A DNA stretch of 64,000 bases, taken from contig NZ_JOHS01000010.1 in the NCBI RefSeq assembly GCF_000725625.1, positions 124,001-188,000 of the forward strand, written 5' to 3'. This document shows, piece after piece, positions 16,901 to 26,411 of this stretch. The notes beneath the pieces are model-generated. The model was not told the origin of the DNA. It did no database searches and saw nothing but the letters and a program-made list of their open reading frames with translations. The translations under genes were made by a program, and so were the position numbers. The stretch comes from Streptomyces sp. NRRL F-6676. GTDB taxonomy: Bacteria; Actinomycetota; Actinomycetes; Streptomycetales; Streptomycetaceae. The number at the start of each line of letters is the position of its first letter. Position 1 is the first letter of the stretch.

Positions 16901-19525
16901 CGCTTCGATCTCGCCCGGCTCGATGCGGAAACCGCGGACCTTCACCTGGTCGTCCGTGCGTCCAAGATATTCGAGCCGGCCGTCGTGGTTCCAGCGGACC
17001 AGGTCCCCGGTCCGGTACATCCGTTCGCCCGCGGTCCCGAACGGGCAGGCGACGAAGCGCTCCGCGAGGCCGTCACCGGCGATGTAGAGCTGGCCGGGCA
17101 CGCCGGTGGGGACGGGCCGCAAGGCGTCGTCGAGGACGTAGAGCCGGGTGTTCGTCAGGGGGCGGCCGATGGGCACGACCGTGTCCGGGACCTCGTCGGT
17201 GTCGTGCAGCGGGTGGACGGCGGCGAAGACGGTGGTCTCGGTGGGGCCGTACCCGTTGGACACGATGATGCCGGGGCAGGACCGCAGGACGCTGCGGGCC
17301 GCGGCCGGCGAGACGATGTCACCGCCTGCCATCACCTCGCGCACGCCCCGGAAGCAGGCCGGGTCCTCCTCGGCCAGCACCCGGAACAGGCCGGCGGTGA
17401 CGAACAGGCCGGTCACGTCCTGCGCGGCGATGACCGCGGCCAGACCGGCGGCGTCCAGCCGGCCGGGCGGGGCCACCACGATCCGGCCGCCGTTCAGCAA
17501 CGGCGTCCAGATCTCGAAGGTGGAGGCGTCGAAGGCGTACGGGGCGTGCATCAGCACCCGCTCGTGCCGGCCCGCACGCCAGTACGGGTCGGACGCCAGA
17601 CGCACCACGTCGCGGTGCGTCACGGCCACGCCCTTCGGGGTGCCCGTCGAGCCGGAGGTGTACATCACGTACACCAACTGCCGCGCGTCCACCGCCACTC
17701 CGGTGCCGGCGCCGGTCTCCGCGTCGGCGTCGGCACCGCCGATGTCACCGTCACCGACCGGGAGCACCGGCACGTCGACGGTGAAGCCGATGTCCTGCCG
17801 CTCCCGGTCGGTCAGCAACGCCGTCGCCTCGGTGTCGCGCACGATGAACTCGGAACGCACCGCGGGCTGGTTCGGATCGATCGGCACGTACACACCGCCG
17901 GCCTTCGACACCGCCAGCGTCGACACCACCAAGCCCACGGAACGCGTCTGGAGGACCGCGACACGGCTCTCCGGCCCCACCCCCAGCCGGACGAGCCGGC
18001 GCGCCAGCCGGTTCGCCCGTTCGTCCAGCTCCCGATAGGTGATCCGGGTGCTGTCGCACACCACTGCGACGGCGTCGGGGGTGCGGGCGGCCTGTGCCTC
18101 GAACAGGGTGTGGACGGCCTGTCCGGAGGGGTAGTCGGCAGTCGTGTCGTTCCACTCCACCAGCAGCCGCTCACGCTCGGCCTCACCCAGCAGCTCGGCA
18201 GAACCCACCGATCGCGTCGGGTCTTCCGTCATGGCCCACAGGAGGCGGAGGAACCGCTCCCCGTGCACCCGCAGGTCCCGCGCGTCGTAGAGTGCCGGGT
18301 TCGCGACGACGTCCAGTCGCATGCCCTGTCCGGCCTGCCGCTCGTACATGATGAACGACAGGTCCTCGATGGGGCCGTTGCTGAGGTTGTGGGTGGTCGA
18401 CGGCGCTCCGGCGAACCGCAGATCGTAGTCGAAGGCCATGATGTTGGCCTGCGGCTCGGCCAGTCCCCGAGTCTCACCGACAGCGCCGATGAGCCGGCGC
18501 ATGTCCTCCTGGCGAAAACGCTGATGGCGCAGCGCCTCGCGGGCCGTCCCGCCCGTCTGCCGGATCAGTGCGTCCAGACCCAGGCCGGGGTGTACGGAGA
18601 GCCTGAGCGGCAGCACGTTCGCGAGCATCCCGGGCGTGGCACGGGCCGTCCGGCCCACGCGGCCCGTGACGGGCATGCCGATGACGAGGTCGTCCGCCCC
18701 GGTGAGACGGTGGGTGAGGGCCGCCGTGGCGGCCAGGACCATGACCGACCAACTGACCTTCAGGCCGCGGGCCGTGGCGCGCAGGGCCGCCACCCGCTCG
18801 GGCGGGAGATCGATGGAATGGCGCAGGTCACCAGGGGAGGCGGGGGCGAACCGGCCGGCCAGGCTCACGGGGTCGGGGCGGTCGGCCAGCTTCCCGGCCC
18901 AGTAGGCGCGGTCGTCGGCGTACTGGCCGGAGGCGCGGTATTCCGCCTCTTCCGCGACGAGGCTCCGCAGCGGAGGAAAGGCACCGTCGGCGTCCGGCTC
19001 CCGGCCCTCGGCCAGGGCGGTGTAGACGTCGGCCACCCGGGAGGCGACGAGATGGGCGGTGTAACCGTCCACCAGGCTGTGATGGGACTGCTGGTACCAG
19101 TAATAGCGGTCCGGGGCGATGCGGAAGAGCGCCTGTGTGAAGCTGGGCCCCTGCTCCAGGTCGTAGACGCGGGCCATGTCGGAGCGCATCCAGCGCCGCG
19201 CCGCCGCGGCCGGGTCGGCCTCCGCGCCGACGTCGGGGAGGTGCAACGGCCAGTCCCCGAACGGCTCGACGGTCTGGCGCATGCCGTCCTCGTCCACCGC
19301 CAGGCGCAGCCGGTAGGCGTCGCACTCGGCGATCACGCGGCGTAACGCGGCCTCGAACAGCGCCTCGTCGACGGGACCGTGTATCTCGATGTATTCGGCT
19401 ATCTGGTAGGCGGGGCTCGCCGGGTCCAGTTGCTGGGCGAGCCATACGCCCGACTGTCCGGCGAGCAGGGAGAGGTTTTCAGCCCGGGAATCCAACACGA
19501 CGCAGTTCTCCGATTCGACGTACAT
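13805..19525 (-). CDS. Non-ribosomal peptide synthetase, C-A-T-C-A (frameshifted before A2 end)
   Basis: 1906 codons, of which about the first 1866 are in the true frame. Domains: C1 at about 15-440 (HHSLVDG; its [13 protein letters not shown] context resembles EntF), A1 at about 465-960 ([14 protein letters not shown] near 615, [30 protein letters not shown]), T1 near 998 ([11 protein letters not shown]), C2 at about 1040-1470 (HHIAADGW near 1187), A2 from about 1490 ([14 protein letters not shown] near 1677). No epimerase or methyltransferase is seen. Binding-pocket residues I read are DAFFMGGVFK for A1 and DVFSVAIVYK for A2: A1 looks like a branched aliphatic pocket, A2 is undecided. After nt 13926 the frame shifts and reads a meaningless tail (SASSPARS...). 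MbtH lies just upstream. Confidence 0.88.
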   Translation of the reverse strand: MYVESENCVVLDSRAENLSLLAGQSGVWLAQQLDPASPAYQIAEYIEIHGPVDEALFEAALRRVIAECDAYRLRLAVDEDGMRQTVEPFGDWPLHLPDVGAEADPAAAARRWMRSDMARVYDLEQGPSFTQALFRIAPDRYYWYQQSHHSLVDGYTAHLVASRVADVYTALAEGREPDADGAFPPLRSLVAEEAEYRASGQYADDRAYWAGKLADRPDPVSLAGRFAPASPGDLRHSIDLPPERVAALRATARGLKVSWSVMVLAATAALTHRLTGADDLVIGMPVTGRVGRTARATPGMLANVLPLRLSVHPGLGLDALIRQTGGTAREALRHQRFRQEDMRRLIGAVGETRGLAEPQANIMAFDYDLRFAGAPSTTHNLSNGPIEDLSFIMYERQAGQGMRLDVVANPALYDARDLRVHGERFLRLLWAMTEDPTRSVGSAELLGEAERERLLVEWNDTTADYPSGQAVHTLFEAQAARTPDAVAVVCDSTRITYRELDERANRLARRLVRLGVGPESRVAVLQTRSVGLVVSTLAVSKAGGVYVPIDPNQPAVRSEFIVRDTEATALLTDRERQDIGFTVDVPVLPVGDGDIGGADADAETGAGTGVAVDARQLVYVMYTSGSTGTPKGVAVTHRDVVRLASDPYWRAGRHERVLMHAPYAFDASTFEIWTPLLNGGRIVVAPPGRLDAAGLAAVIAAQDVTGLFVTAGLFRVLAEEDPACFRGVREVMAGGDIVSPAAARSVLRSCPGIIVSNGYGPTETTVFAAVHPLHDTDEVPDTVVPIGRPLTNTRLYVLDDALRPVPTGVPGQLYIAGDGLAERFVACPFGTAGERMYRTGDLVRWNHDGRLEYLGRTDDQVKVRGFRIEPGEIEAALGTHPTVGQSAVVVREDRPGDKRLVAYAVPGRGAVPDPDSLRAHLRTVLPDHMVPSAVVILDELPLTGNGKLDRRALPQPRYTTTTASRQPATAQEKALARLFTDILGLEHIGADDNFFHLGGHSLLATRLVSRIRTELDVEIGIRTLFENPTVAGIAGVLGGAGAARPALTAGVRPQVVPLSFAQRRLWFLGELEGPNATYNIPVALRLTGGVDPVALERAVRDVVVRHEVLRTVFPSADGRPRQRILDPGSFPLDVPVRVAAEAELAGMLREEAAHAFDLSGEPPLRATLFRVAAEEHVLLLVLHHIAADGWSMAPLSRDLSTAYAARLEGREPGWRAPAVQYADFTLWQRELLGAEDDPDSVVSRQLGYWRTALAGAPEELELPTDRPRPAVAGHGGGEVPLRVPAEIHQRLLDLARGQGATLFMVLHSAVALLLSKLGAGQDIPIGTPVAGRTDDALDELVGFFVNTLVIRADVSGDPSFSELLRRTRERSLAAYAHQDLPFERLVEDLAPARSLARHPLFQVMVALQNNTGAALDLPGVRAGLLGLADTRAKFDLDIHFEERTDATGGPTGLLGRVTYATDLFDRETVETMAERLVRVLDVIGTDPDRPLSRVDVLGGAERERLLVEWNDTAVARPGTTLPALFEAQVARTPDAVAVMCGGTGLTYRELNQRANRLARLLAGRGVGPESVVALLMERSAELMVAVLAVLKAGGAYVPVDPAYPADRIAFMLADARPALVLTARAVSDRLPGAVPAERVVVVNELSGLQEYAEHDLTDAERPAPLLPRHPAYVIYTSGSTGRPKGVVIEHRSVCDLLAWAHAEIGPQRLSRVLGSTSLSFDVSVFELFAPLTSGGSVDLVADALVLLDRGGWRGSLISAVPSALGNILAQREGAPLDADLVVLAGEGLAARTVDAVRTAMPRSRVANIYGPTEATVYATAWYDTPARSDASATGQTAAPPIGRPVHNTRAYVLDGHLNPVPVGVAGGSASSPARSGPRANGCTGPGTWSAGTTTAGSNISGARTTR
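13920..13935 (-). other. Frame break in the NRPS second adenylation domain (28 nt missing)
   Basis: In module 1, 30 nt ([10 protein letters not shown]) separate the VPG and ERF codons. At the matching place in module 2, only 2 nt separate VAG and ERF. The 28-nt shortage shifts the frame and lies exactly where a near-identical inter-module repeat ends (13926). It could be a real deletion, a gene-conversion scar, or an assembly error at the repeat edge. Confidence 0.8.
16425..17063. repeat. Inter-module NRPS repeat, copy 1 (639 bp)
   Basis: Encodes the end of A1 and most of T1, and is the gapless partner of 13288-13926. This copy is intact and in frame with its surroundings. Confidence 0.85.
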
Positions 19526-19697
19526 CCGCCAGGAACACGTGCTGAGGCTTTCCTGGGCGGTCGCCTGTCCGGCGGCCGCAGTGCCAACAGCCCGCTACTT
19601 CTTGTGAAATGCGCATGCCTGCGGACCGAGGTGTACCGAGGCATGGCGGTGCGGACGCACCAACGGTCGGTTTCGTCCGCGCGTTGTCCGGAGGCGG

Positions 19698-19925
19698 TCA
19701 GGCGCCGGCGGGTCCTTCTTCCCCCATGGCGGCGACAAGGCTCTTGGGACGCATGTCCGTCCAGGACGCCTCGATGTGATCCGAGCACTCCTGGCGCCTG
19801 GCGGGCCCGAAGACGGTTCGCCAGCCGGCCGGCACCTCGGCCGGGGCCGGCCAGAGCGAGTGCTGGCCCTCGTCGTTCACCAGGACCGTGTAATCGGCAT
19901 TCTGGTCTTCGAACGGGTTCGTCAT
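19698..19925 (-). CDS. mbtH: MbtH-like protein
   Basis: A 75-residue MbtH-family protein, a chaperone-like partner that binds NRPS adenylation domains and is often needed for their solubility and activity. It has the family signature [19 protein letters not shown], then [21 protein letters not shown] and, at the end, [11 protein letters not shown]. It lies 172 bp upstream of the NRPS in the same direction, so the two were presumably expressed together. ATG 19925 is preceded by an AAAGG-type ribosome site. Its integrity contrasts with the frameshift in the NRPS. Confidence 0.95.
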   Translation of the reverse strand: MTNPFEDQNADYTVLVNDEGQHSLWPAPAEVPAGWRTVFGPARRQECSDHIEASWTDMRPKSLVAAMGEEGPAGA

Positions 19926-20446
19926 CACTTCAACCTTTACCGAGCATGGGCACGGCAGTACCGTCCCGATTTCTGAGATGTCCGGTGTATGGAACTCGAA
20001 CGGCCTTGACGGACCGTTGGATTCGAGGACAGCGGCGGTCGTCGCGCCGCGTCGCTTCAGGAAGGGAGACTCGCTGAGCCTCCGGCACATGGTGGCCGAA
20101 CAATCCTGACCCGTGGGTCAGAGCACTTGTTCAGGAATCGAAACCAGTGAATGGCAGAGTCAATACCCGTGCCGTGCATACCAGTTCTCTCTGCATCATC
20201 GGGCGACTGATAGGCCCTGGCGTGACGCGAACTGATGATCAGACTAGCAGAGGCCTGTGGGCACGTAATGCGCGCTGGCCCATGCGCACAGCGCCGCACG
20301 AAAGTCACTGAGCCGGCCGCTCTCCGTGACGGGCCCGCGAGTTGCGGCACGCCCCCGGCCCGGGCGCGCACGCCGGGCCCTTCTCGCAAGGAACAATGCA
20401 CGCGTCGGTCTCCCGTGCGTCACCCGCGCGCCCTACCGTGACGCGC
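19926..20446. promoter_or_regulatory. Divergent intergenic region with a perfect palindrome
   Basis: This 521-bp gap lies between mbtH and a divergent secreted protein, and is less GC-rich than the coding DNA. It holds a perfect palindrome CTGACCCGTGGGTCAG at 20106-20121 (7-bp arms, 2-bp centre), about 180 bp upstream of mbtH, which is a possible operator. I see no iron-box (DmdR/IdeR) sequence. An in-frame ATG at 20396 offers an alternative upstream start for the next gene. Confidence 0.5.
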
Positions 20447-21493
20447 ATGCGCCTGAGAAACGTCCTCGCCGTCCTCGCCGCGGGTCTCTCGGCGGCCGCC
20501 TGCCTCACCGCCGCCGGGCCCGCCTCCGCCGACGTCGCCCACAGCCATGAAGGAAACGCCTGTGCGCCGAGCGTCTCCCTCGCCGGGTTCTCCGATGTCC
20601 TCGACAAGACGTCGTACGACGGGACCTACGTCGGGAACTTCTCCGCCCTCGCGCGGGACCGGGACGGGGCGCTCGTCGCGCTGTCCGACCGGTCCTCGCT
20701 GTTCCGGCTGGACCCGAGGACCTACCGGCCCGAGGGTGTCGTCGCGCTCGCCGACGAGAGCGGGGCCGCGCTCGACTCCGAGGGGGTCGTCGTCGACCGG
20801 GACGGCACCCGGCTGGTGACCTCCGAGGTCGAGCCCTCCGTGCGGCGCTACTCCCGGGACGGGCGGCTGCTCGGGCGGCTGCCCGTGCCCGGCTCCCTCC
20901 AGGTCGCCCCGGCCGGGCGGGCCACCGCCAACGGCACGTTCGAAGGGCTCACCCTGCTCCCCGACGGCCGTACCCTCGTCGCCTCCATGGAGTACGCGCT
21001 CGACGGCGACAGCGCCGGCATCGTCCGCCTCCAGACCTGGCGGCGGCACGGCACGCAGTGGCGGCTCGGCCCGCAGTACGGCTACCGCGCCGACGACGGG
21101 CTCGGCGTCCCGGAGATCACCGCCACCCCCGACGGCCGCCTCCTCGTCCTGGAGCGCGGCTTCACCTCCGGCGTCGGCAACACCGTTCGCCTCCAGCTCG
21201 CCGATCTGCGGCAGGCCACGGACACCAGTGCGATCGAGAACCTGACCGGGCAGCGCGGCGTACGCCTGGCCAAGAAGACCCCGCTCGCCGATCTCGTCGA
21301 CTGCCCCTCCCTCGGCGCCACCGCCAAGCAGCCCCAGCCCAACCCCCTCCTCGACAACATCGAGGGCATGGCCGTCACCGGCCACGACCACCGCACCGGC
21401 CGCCTGGACGTCCTCCTCGTCAGCGACGACAACCAGAACGCCGCGCAGACCACCCGCTTCTACCGGCTGGCCGTGCGCACCCCGAAGCGGTAG
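20447..21493 (+). CDS. Secreted esterase-like activity of phytase family protein
   Basis: About 348 residues. A signal peptide (MRLRNVLAVLAAGLSAAACLTAAGPASA, in two hydrophobic stretches) is followed by a beta-rich body. That body begins with FSDVLDKTSYDGTYVGNFSALARDRDG and includes LDSEGVVVDRDGTRLVTSEVEPSVRRYSRDGRLL, NGTFEGLTLLPDGRTLVASMEY and DNIEGMAVTG, the repeating blades of phytase-like (Phytase-like, esterase-like) propeller proteins. It probably acts outside the cell on phosphate esters or an unknown ester. ATG 20447 is preferred because it starts directly at the positively charged signal region. It is divergent from mbtH with no functional link to the NRPS. Confidence 0.8.
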   Translation: MRLRNVLAVLAAGLSAAACLTAAGPASADVAHSHEGNACAPSVSLAGFSDVLDKTSYDGTYVGNFSALARDRDGALVALSDRSSLFRLDPRTYRPEGVVALADESGAALDSEGVVVDRDGTRLVTSEVEPSVRRYSRDGRLLGRLPVPGSLQVAPAGRATANGTFEGLTLLPDGRTLVASMEYALDGDSAGIVRLQTWRRHGTQWRLGPQYGYRADDGLGVPEITATPDGRLLVLERGFTSGVGNTVRLQLADLRQATDTSAIENLTGQRGVRLAKKTPLADLVDCPSLGATAKQPQPNPLLDNIEGMAVTGHDHRTGRLDVLLVSDDNQNAAQTTRFYRLAVRTPKR

Positions 21494-21663
21494 CGGGTCC
21501 TACGTCCACGGTCCCGTCCCCCTCCGCCCTTGGGCCCGTGATTGTTGCGGTGGGATGAAATGCCACGTCACCGATGTTGGTGTCTTCCGGACGAGCAGGA
21601 GCGGCCGGACCGGCGGAGATCGCCGGGCCGGCCGGGTCGGCAGGAACGACGGAAGGCAGCCGC

Positions 21664-24600
21664 GTGGCAGCGCAGCAGGGGCAGCAGCAGGGAGGGCCGG
21701 GACGCGGCTGGGCGCGGCGGCTCGCCGGGTACGCGTGGCGGTATCCGAAGGACGTCGTCCTCGCGCTCGGGTCCTCCCTCGCCGGCATGGGGCTGCTCGC
21801 GCTCGTCCCGCTGATCACCAAGGTGATCATCGACGACGTGATCGGTGACCACAGCCGCTCCATGGGCCCCTGGGCGGGCGCCCTGGTCGGCGCCGCCGTC
21901 CTCGTCTACGGGCTCACCTACGTCCGCCGCTACTACGGCGGCCGGCTCGCCCTCGACGTGCAGCACGACCTGCGCACCGGGATGTACGACACGATCACCC
22001 GGCTCGACGGCCGCCGGCAGGACGAGCTGTCCACCGGGCAGGTCGTCGGCCGCGCCACCAGCGACCTCCAGCTCATCCAGGGGCTGCTCTTCATGCTCCC
22101 GATGACCATCGGGAACGTCCTGCTCTTCGTCATCTCCCTGGTGATCATGGCGTGGCTGTCCCTGCCGCTCACCCTCGTCGCGCTCGCCGTCGCCCCCGCC
22201 GTCTGGTTCATCGCCAAGCGCAGCCGCTCCCGGCTGCACCCCGCCACCTGGTACGCGCAGGCGCAGGCCGCCGCCGTCGCCGGGGTCGTGGACGGCGCCG
22301 TCAGCGGCGTCCGCGTGGTGAAGGGGTTCGGGCAGGAGGACCAGGAGACCGGCAAGCTGCGCGAGGTCGGCCGGCGGCTGTTCGCGGGCCGGCTGCGCAC
22401 CATCCGCATGAACGCCCGGTACACCCCCGCCCTCCAGGCCGTGCCCGCGCTCGGTCAGGTCGCGATGCTCGCGCTCGGCGGCTGGCTGGCCGTGCGCGGA
22501 CACATCACGCTCGGCACGTTCGTCGCGTTCTCCGCCTACCTCGCCCAGCTCGTCGGCCCGGTGCGGATGCTCGCCGTGGTGCTCACCGTCGGCCAGCAGG
22601 CCCGCGCCGGCGCCGAACGCGTCCTGGAACTCATCGACACCGAGCCGTCGATCCAGGAGGGCACCAAGGAACTCCCCGCCGACGCCCCCGCCACCGTCGA
22701 GTTCGACGACGTCTCCTTCGGCTACGAGGACGGCCGCCCCGTCCTGCAAGGGCTCAGCTTCGAGATCCGCCCCGGTGAGACCCTCGCCGTCGTCGGCTCC
22801 TCCGGCTCCGGCAAATCCACCGTCTCCCTCCTCCTGCCGCGTTTCTACGACGTCAGCCACGGCGCCGTCCTCGTCGGCGGCCACGACGTGCGCGAACTGA
22901 CCTTCGAGTCGCTGCGCGCCGCCATCGGCCTGGTCCCCGAGGACTCGTTCCTCTTCTCCGACACCGTCCGCGCCAACATCGCCTACGGCCGCCCCGACGC
23001 CACCCAGGAGCAGATCGAGACCGCCGCCCGTGCCGCCCAGGCCGACCGGTTCATCGCGGAGCTGCCGGGCGGCTACGACACCAAGGTCGGCGAACACGGA
23101 CTGACCCTCTCCGGCGGCCAGCGCCAGCGCGTCGCCCTGGCCCGCGCGATCCTCGCCGACCCCCGCCTGCTCGTCCTGGACGACGCCACCTCCGCCGTCG
23201 ACGCCCGCGTCGAACACGAGATCCACGAGGCGCTCAGGGAGGTCATGCGCGGCCGTACGACGCTGCTCATCGCGCACCGCCGCTCCACCCTGGGCCTCGC
23301 CGACCGTATCGCCGTCCTCGACGGCGGCCGCCTCACCGACCTCGGCACCCACGAGGAACTCCAGGCCCGCAGCCCCCTCTACCGCAGGCTGCTCACCGAC
23401 CCCGACGAACTCGGCGGCGTCTCCCCGGGCCACACCCCGCCTCCCGTGCCCCAGGACGAGGACACGTCCGTAAGGGCCGAACTGGACGCCGAGTTCGACG
23501 CCGAGCGCGGCCTCACCCCCCGGCTGTGGACCGGCGACCGCGAGCCGAAGGACACCGCGCTGTCCGGCATGCCCGCCACCCCCGAACTCCTCGCCCAGGT
23601 CGACGCCCTGCCCCCGGCCACCGACACCCCGCACGTCGACGAGGCGGCCGCCGTACGGCCCGAGGAGTCCTACGGGCTGCGCCGGCTGCTGCGCGGCTTC
23701 GGCAAGCCGCTGCTGATCAGCCTCGCGCTGGTCGCCGTCGACGCCGGGATGGGCCTGCTGCTGCCCATCCTGATCCGGCACGGCATCGACCAGGGCGTCA
23801 ACAAGCTCGCCCTCGGCGCCGTCTGGGCCGCCGCCACGCTCGCGCTGCTCGCCGTCGCCGCGCAGTGGTCGGCGCAGGTCGCCGAGACCCGGATGACCGG
23901 CCGCACCGGCGAACGCGTCCTCTACGCACTCCGTCTGAAGATCTTCGCCCAGCTCCAGCGGCTCGGCCTCGACTACTACGAGCGCGAACTGACCGGCCGC
24001 ATCATGACGAGGATGACGACGGACGTCGACGCCCTGTCGTCCTTCCTCCAGACCGGCCTGGTCACGGCGTTCGTCTCGGTCGTCACCTTCTTCGGCATCA
24101 TGGTCGCGCTGCTCGTCCTCGACCTCCAGCTCGCCCTGGTCGTCTTCGCGACCCTGCCGCCGCTGATCATCGGCACGGTCTTCTTCCGCCGGGCCAGCGT
24201 GAAGGCGTACGAACTGGCGCGCGAGCGCATCTCGGCCGTCAACGCCGACCTCCAGGAGTCGGTGTCCGGGCTGCGGATCGTGCAGGCGTTCGGCCGCGAG
24301 CGGGACGGCCGCGAACACTTCGCCGCCGGCAGCCTCAGCTACCGCCAGGCCCGCATCCGCGGCCAGTGGCTGATCTCCGTCTACTTCCCCTTCGTACAGC
24401 TGCTGTCCTCCGTGGCCGCCGCGGCGGTACTGATCGTCGGCGCCCACCGGATCGGCGCGGGCACCCTCACCACCGGCGCGCTGGTGGCGTACCTGCTCTA
24501 CATCGACCTCTTCTTCGCCCCCGTGCAGCAGCTCTCCCAGGTCTTCGACGGCTACCAGCAGGCCACGGTCTCGCTCGGCCGCATCCAGGAACTGCTCCGC

Positions 24601-25398
24601 GAGCCGACCTCCACGCAGAGCGCCGGGTCCCCGGCCGAGGTGGGGCGGCTGCGCGGCGAGATCGTCTTCAAGGACGTCCACTTCTCCTACGGCGACGAGG
24701 AGGAGGCCCTCGCGGGCATCTCCCTCACCATCCCCGCCGGCCAGACCGTCGCCTTCGTCGGCGAGACCGGCGCCGGCAAGTCGACGCTGGTCAAGCTGGT
24801 CGCCCGGTTCTACGACCCGACCCGGGGCCGGGTCCTGGCCGACGGCACCGACGTGCGCGAGCTGGACCTCACCTCCTACCGGCACCGGCTCGGCGTCGTC
24901 CCGCAGGAGGCGTACCTCTTCCCCGGCACGGTCCGGGACGCCATCGCCTACGGCCGCCCCGACGCCACCGACGCGGAGGTGGAGGCAGCGGCACGGGCGG
25001 TCGGCGCGCACGAGATGATCGCGACGCTGGAGGGCGGCTATCTGCACACGGTCGCGGAACGCGGCCGCAACCTGTCCGCGGGTCAGCGCCAGCTGATCGC
25101 GCTGGCGCGCGCGGAGCTGGTCGACCCCGACGTCCTCCTCCTCGACGAGGCCACCGCCGCGCTCGACCTGGCCACGGAGGCCCAGGTCAACCAGGCCACC
25201 GACCGCCTCGCCGGCCGCCGCACCACCCTGGTCGTCGCCCACCGCCTCACCACGGCGGCCCGCGCGGACCGGGTCGTGGTCATGGACCACGGCAGAGTGG
25301 TGGAAGACGGCACCCACGAGACCCTGCTGGCGGCGGAAGGCCGCTACGCCCAGCTCTGGCGCACGTTCGTGGGCGAACCGGTGGGGGCGCCCCGATAA
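21664..25398 (+). CDS. Fused heterodimer-type ABC exporter (TMD-NBD-TMD-NBD)
   Basis: About 1244 residues from GTG 21664, which has GGAAGG 6-12 bp upstream; ATG 21574 would add 30 low-complexity residues. Each half has a six-helix type IV exporter domain and an ATPase. NBD1: Walker A GSSGSGKST near 378, LSGGQRQRVALARA near 482, Walker B LLVLDD, so Asp507 replaces the catalytic Glu. NBD2: Walker A GETGAGKST at 1033-1041, LSAGQ at 1137-1141, LLLDE with Glu1162. One degenerate and one canonical Walker B is the pattern of heterodimeric exporters, here fused head to tail by an Asp/Glu/Pro-rich linker near 600-665. Probably exports a drug or lipid. It is transcribed alone. Confidence 0.92.
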   Translation: MAAQQGQQQGGPGRGWARRLAGYAWRYPKDVVLALGSSLAGMGLLALVPLITKVIIDDVIGDHSRSMGPWAGALVGAAVLVYGLTYVRRYYGGRLALDVQHDLRTGMYDTITRLDGRRQDELSTGQVVGRATSDLQLIQGLLFMLPMTIGNVLLFVISLVIMAWLSLPLTLVALAVAPAVWFIAKRSRSRLHPATWYAQAQAAAVAGVVDGAVSGVRVVKGFGQEDQETGKLREVGRRLFAGRLRTIRMNARYTPALQAVPALGQVAMLALGGWLAVRGHITLGTFVAFSAYLAQLVGPVRMLAVVLTVGQQARAGAERVLELIDTEPSIQEGTKELPADAPATVEFDDVSFGYEDGRPVLQGLSFEIRPGETLAVVGSSGSGKSTVSLLLPRFYDVSHGAVLVGGHDVRELTFESLRAAIGLVPEDSFLFSDTVRANIAYGRPDATQEQIETAARAAQADRFIAELPGGYDTKVGEHGLTLSGGQRQRVALARAILADPRLLVLDDATSAVDARVEHEIHEALREVMRGRTTLLIAHRRSTLGLADRIAVLDGGRLTDLGTHEELQARSPLYRRLLTDPDELGGVSPGHTPPPVPQDEDTSVRAELDAEFDAERGLTPRLWTGDREPKDTALSGMPATPELLAQVDALPPATDTPHVDEAAAVRPEESYGLRRLLRGFGKPLLISLALVAVDAGMGLLLPILIRHGIDQGVNKLALGAVWAAATLALLAVAAQWSAQVAETRMTGRTGERVLYALRLKIFAQLQRLGLDYYERELTGRIMTRMTTDVDALSSFLQTGLVTAFVSVVTFFGIMVALLVLDLQLALVVFATLPPLIIGTVFFRRASVKAYELARERISAVNADLQESVSGLRIVQAFGRERDGREHFAAGSLSYRQARIRGQWLISVYFPFVQLLSSVAAAAVLIVGAHRIGAGTLTTGALVAYLLYIDLFFAPVQQLSQVFDGYQQATVSLGRIQELLREPTSTQSAGSPAEVGRLRGEIVFKDVHFSYGDEEEALAGISLTIPAGQTVAFVGETGAGKSTLVKLVARFYDPTRGRVLADGTDVRELDLTSYRHRLGVVPQEAYLFPGTVRDAIAYGRPDATDAEVEAAARAVGAHEMIATLEGGYLHTVAERGRNLSAGQRQLIALARAELVDPDVLLLDEATAALDLATEAQVNQATDRLAGRRTTLVVAHRLTTAARADRVVVMDHGRVVEDGTHETLLAAEGRYAQLWRTFVGEPVGAPR

Positions 25399-25522
25399 GG
25401 CCGGTGGGGGCGCCCCCACCCGGGTGTCCCCCCCCGCGCCCCCACCCGTCCGCAACCACCCCGCCCACCCCGCGCGTCCGTACACCCGTACGAACACAAC
25501 TCACCCCGCGAAAGGACCCCCC

Positions 25523-25909
25523 GTGGACCGCGGCGCCCTACGCCGAACCGCCGCACTCACCCTGGCCAGCACCCTCACCACCGCCGGCCTCGTCGCCCTC
25601 GCGACCCCCGCGACCGCCGCCACCCCCCTCTGCCCCGGCCACCGGGTCCGCACCCTCACCTTCCACACCGGCTCCGTGCAGATCTTCCGCAGCGGCGACT
25701 ACCTCTGCGCCCTGACCTACCCGAAGAAGAAGCGCGGCAAGAAGACGATGTCGGTGAGCATCCAGGCCCGCGGCAGCCGCCCGGTCGTCGACAAGGGCCG
25801 CTTCACCTACCACGCGGGCCCGCTCTCCGTCCACGTGGGCCACCGCTGCGTATGGATCCGGGGCAGGGTGGACTCGTCCTCGGTCAGCTCGGGCTGGATT
25901 CTCTGCTGA
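25523..25909 (+). CDS. Small secreted protein of unknown function
   Basis: About 128 residues from GTG 25523, with a good AAAGGA ribosome site 9 bp upstream. The signal peptide (RRTAALTLASTLTTAGLVALATPATA) ends near residue 35. The mature part is basic and carries four Cys (LCPGHRV, DYLCALTY, HRCVWIRG and the terminal GWILC), enough for two disulfides, plus a lysine cluster KKKRGKK. It lies 124 bp downstream of the exporter. The last 26 bp overlap the 3-prime end of the convergent hxlR-type gene. I do not recognise the family. Confidence 0.75.
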   Translation: MDRGALRRTAALTLASTLTTAGLVALATPATAATPLCPGHRVRTLTFHTGSVQIFRSGDYLCALTYPKKKRGKKTMSVSIQARGSRPVVDKGRFTYHAGPLSVHVGHRCVWIRGRVDSSSVSSGWILC

Positions 25910-26342
25910 GCCCGTCCGCACCGACCCCGTCGGCGAGCCGATTGTTGCGACCGATCTCCGCCATGTGCGTCTCCGCCCACCCCCGCAACGCGGCGAGCGG
26001 CCCCTCCAGGGACAGCCCGAGCCCCGTGAGTCGGTAGTGCACGGCCGGCGGCACGGTCGGCTCCACACGGCGCGCGACGAGTCCGTCGCGGACCAGACTC
26101 CGCAGCGTGGTGGACAGCATCTTCTGCGAGATGCCCGGGATCCGGCGCCGCAGCTCCGCGAAGCGCAGCTCGCCGGGGGCCTCCTCGGCCAGCACCTTGA
26201 CCGCCATCGACGTCCACTTGGTACCGATGCGGTCGAGCAACTGCCGCGTCGGACACCGCGGATCGAGCAGATCACCCCGCTCCCCGCGCTCACGCTGCTC
26301 ACCCGCCACGAACCGCTGCTCACCGCGCTCCGACGTGGTCAC
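25884..26342 (-). CDS. HxlR family transcriptional regulator
   Basis: 152 residues with the MarR/HxlR-type winged helix. The family pattern is visible: CPTRQLLDRIGTKWTSMAVKVLAE near residues 30-50, RFAELRRRIPGISQKMLSTTLRSLVRDGLVARRVEPTVPPAVHYRLTGLG near 58-105. The Cys at position 30 is the conserved Cys often used for redox or quinone/electrophile sensing in this family. It is divergent from an alpha/beta hydrolase that it probably controls. Its 3-prime end overlaps the secreted-protein gene by 26 bp on the opposite strand. Confidence 0.9.
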   Translation of the reverse strand: MTTSERGEQRFVAGEQRERGERGDLLDPRCPTRQLLDRIGTKWTSMAVKVLAEEAPGELRFAELRRRIPGISQKMLSTTLRSLVRDGLVARRVEPTVPPAVHYRLTGLGLSLEGPLAALRGWAETHMAEIGRNNRLADGVGADGLSRESSPS

Positions 26343-26397
26343 CCCGGACTCACCACCTGAAGGAAAAGTGCCGTCTTGGGCGGACCAGGCTAGTTCC

Positions 26398-26411
26398 CTA
26401 CCGTGAGGTAG
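26398..26411. promoter_or_regulatory. Palindromic operator candidate between hxlR-type gene and hydrolase
   Basis: CTACCGTGAGGTAG: 5-bp arms with a 4-bp centre, 55 bp upstream of the regulator start and 34 bp upstream of the hydrolase start, centred in the divergent promoter region. This fits an HxlR-type dimer site. Confidence 0.55.

Noticed and set aside
19926..20446. Iron-regulated (DmdR/IdeR) operator upstream of the EntF-like NRPS
   Set aside because: No TTAGGTTAGGCTAACCTAA-like sequence could be found, so siderophore identity is not supported.
21568..25497. A 1309-codon open frame antisense to the ABC exporter
   Set aside because: Its composition is the mirror of the exporter codons (runs of Gly, Arg, Val, Asp, Glu), with no domain motif; a GC-rich shadow frame.
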